Assembly: GCF_021295315.1 (NCBI RefSeq)
Contig: NZ_JAIMJA010000016.1
Location: forward strand, 51,837 to 115,836
DNA: 64,000 nt
Direction: 5' to 3'
Source of the DNA: Motilimonas cestriensis
Lineage (GTDB): Bacteria > Pseudomonadota > Gammaproteobacteria > Enterobacterales > CBDFNC01
In this document: positions 63,780 through 64,000 of the stretch, piece by piece
How the letters are laid out: each line of letters begins with the position of its first letter
Position numbering within the stretch: position 1 is the stretch's first letter
Translations under genes and position numbers: made by a program
Notes under the pieces: model-generated
Databases searched by the model: none
Seen by the model: the letters and a program-made list of their open reading frames with translations, nothing else
Told to the model about the DNA's origin: nothing

Positions 63780-63893
63780 TAAATCGTAATCTGGAAAGCG
63801 ATAGGTCGTTCTTTAGCAAATCGGTTTGTTGTTCACAAGCATTCTTGTTGCTTTGTACTTCTAATATCTTTAGCCAACACCGCTTAGGTGTTG

Positions 63894-64000
63894 TATGGTT
63901 AAGCCTCACGGGTCATTAGTACAGGTTAGCTCAATGCCTTACAGCACTTACACACCCTGCCTATCAACGTTGTAGTCTCCAACGGCCCTTTAGGACCCTC
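63894..64000 (-). rRNA. rrl: 23S ribosomal RNA (3' end)
   Basis: On the minus strand the sequence TGAGCTAACCTGTACTAATG then ACCCGTGAGGCTT is the conserved 23S 3' end. The gene continues beyond the right edge. The exact 3' boundary is approximate. The 23S-5S spacer contains a CAACACC/GGTGTTG stem (63875-63893). Confidence 0.93.

Noticed and set aside
63511..63919. ORFs at the right end over the 5S and rRNA spacer
   Set aside because: They run across the 5S rRNA gene, the rRNA terminator and the spacer; not coding.

Overview
The window reads as a chromosomal stretch of a marine gammaproteobacterium of the Vibrionales/Alteromonadales kind. Pairs known from enteric and marine relatives are present (maoP/hdfR, fadBA, yqhC/yqhD, ybgA next to a photolyase, a decR-like Lrp regulator), together with chitin-related genes and a LuxP homologue. 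Base composition looks fairly even and genes are densely packed. I see no phage, insertion sequence, CRISPR array or tRNA gene. The right end holds the 3' end of a minus-strand rRNA operon (23S 3' end, 5S, terminator).

Region by region. 1-17.5 kb is mostly housekeeping: the 3' end of malG, an NlpE-like lipoprotein, pgpB, a long-form leuA, a DUF3369 response regulator, rsuA, three small uncharacterised genes, nadE facing a NUDIX-type NrtR-like regulator, a GAF-GAF-GGDEF cyclase, and a decR/cysteine-desulfhydrase-like pair. 17.5-23.7 kb is the most unusual part. It holds a repeat-filled intergenic region, a TetR-like gene, a LuxP-type AI-2 receptor without luxQ, a secreted chitin-type deacetylase, and a protein that joins a periplasmic GH18 domain without its catalytic glutamate, through one membrane helix, to a cytoplasmic LytTR DNA-binding domain. 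24-29.5 kb has DUF445, a stand-alone trpB, a uracil-DNA-glycosylase-like gene, a NUDIX hydrolase and several unknowns. 29.8-33.7 kb is a phnDCE-phnM operon behind an array of Pho-box-like repeats. 33.8-42.2 kb is a tightly overlapping stress/light-type operon (ybgA, MerR/LitR-like regulator, phrB, NTF2-like, SDR, FAD oxidoreductase, DUF1365, Cfa-like methyltransferase, DUF2878) preceded by TGTACA motifs. 42.3-49.4 kb has an MscS-like channel, mgtE, a rimB-rimK-AstE-like operon, zntB, maoP and hdfR. 49.4-52.7 kb is fadBA. 54.9-60.4 kb is a glycosylation operon (two tandem DUF2298 membrane proteins, a GtrB-like and a GtrA-like protein). 61.3-63.5 kb is yqhD/yqhC.

The strongest candidate for an undescribed system is the GH18-LytTR fusion (21642-23732). 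I read it as a membrane-bound one-component regulator that uses a dead chitinase fold to sense chitin or chitin oligosaccharides. The adjacent co-oriented deacetylase is the obvious first target. Small dispersed palindromic repeats occur at several intergenic sites (2.1, 13.5, 17.5, 24.6, 26.9 and 46.9 kb). Everything here comes from reading the sequence; no database searches or structure predictions were run.
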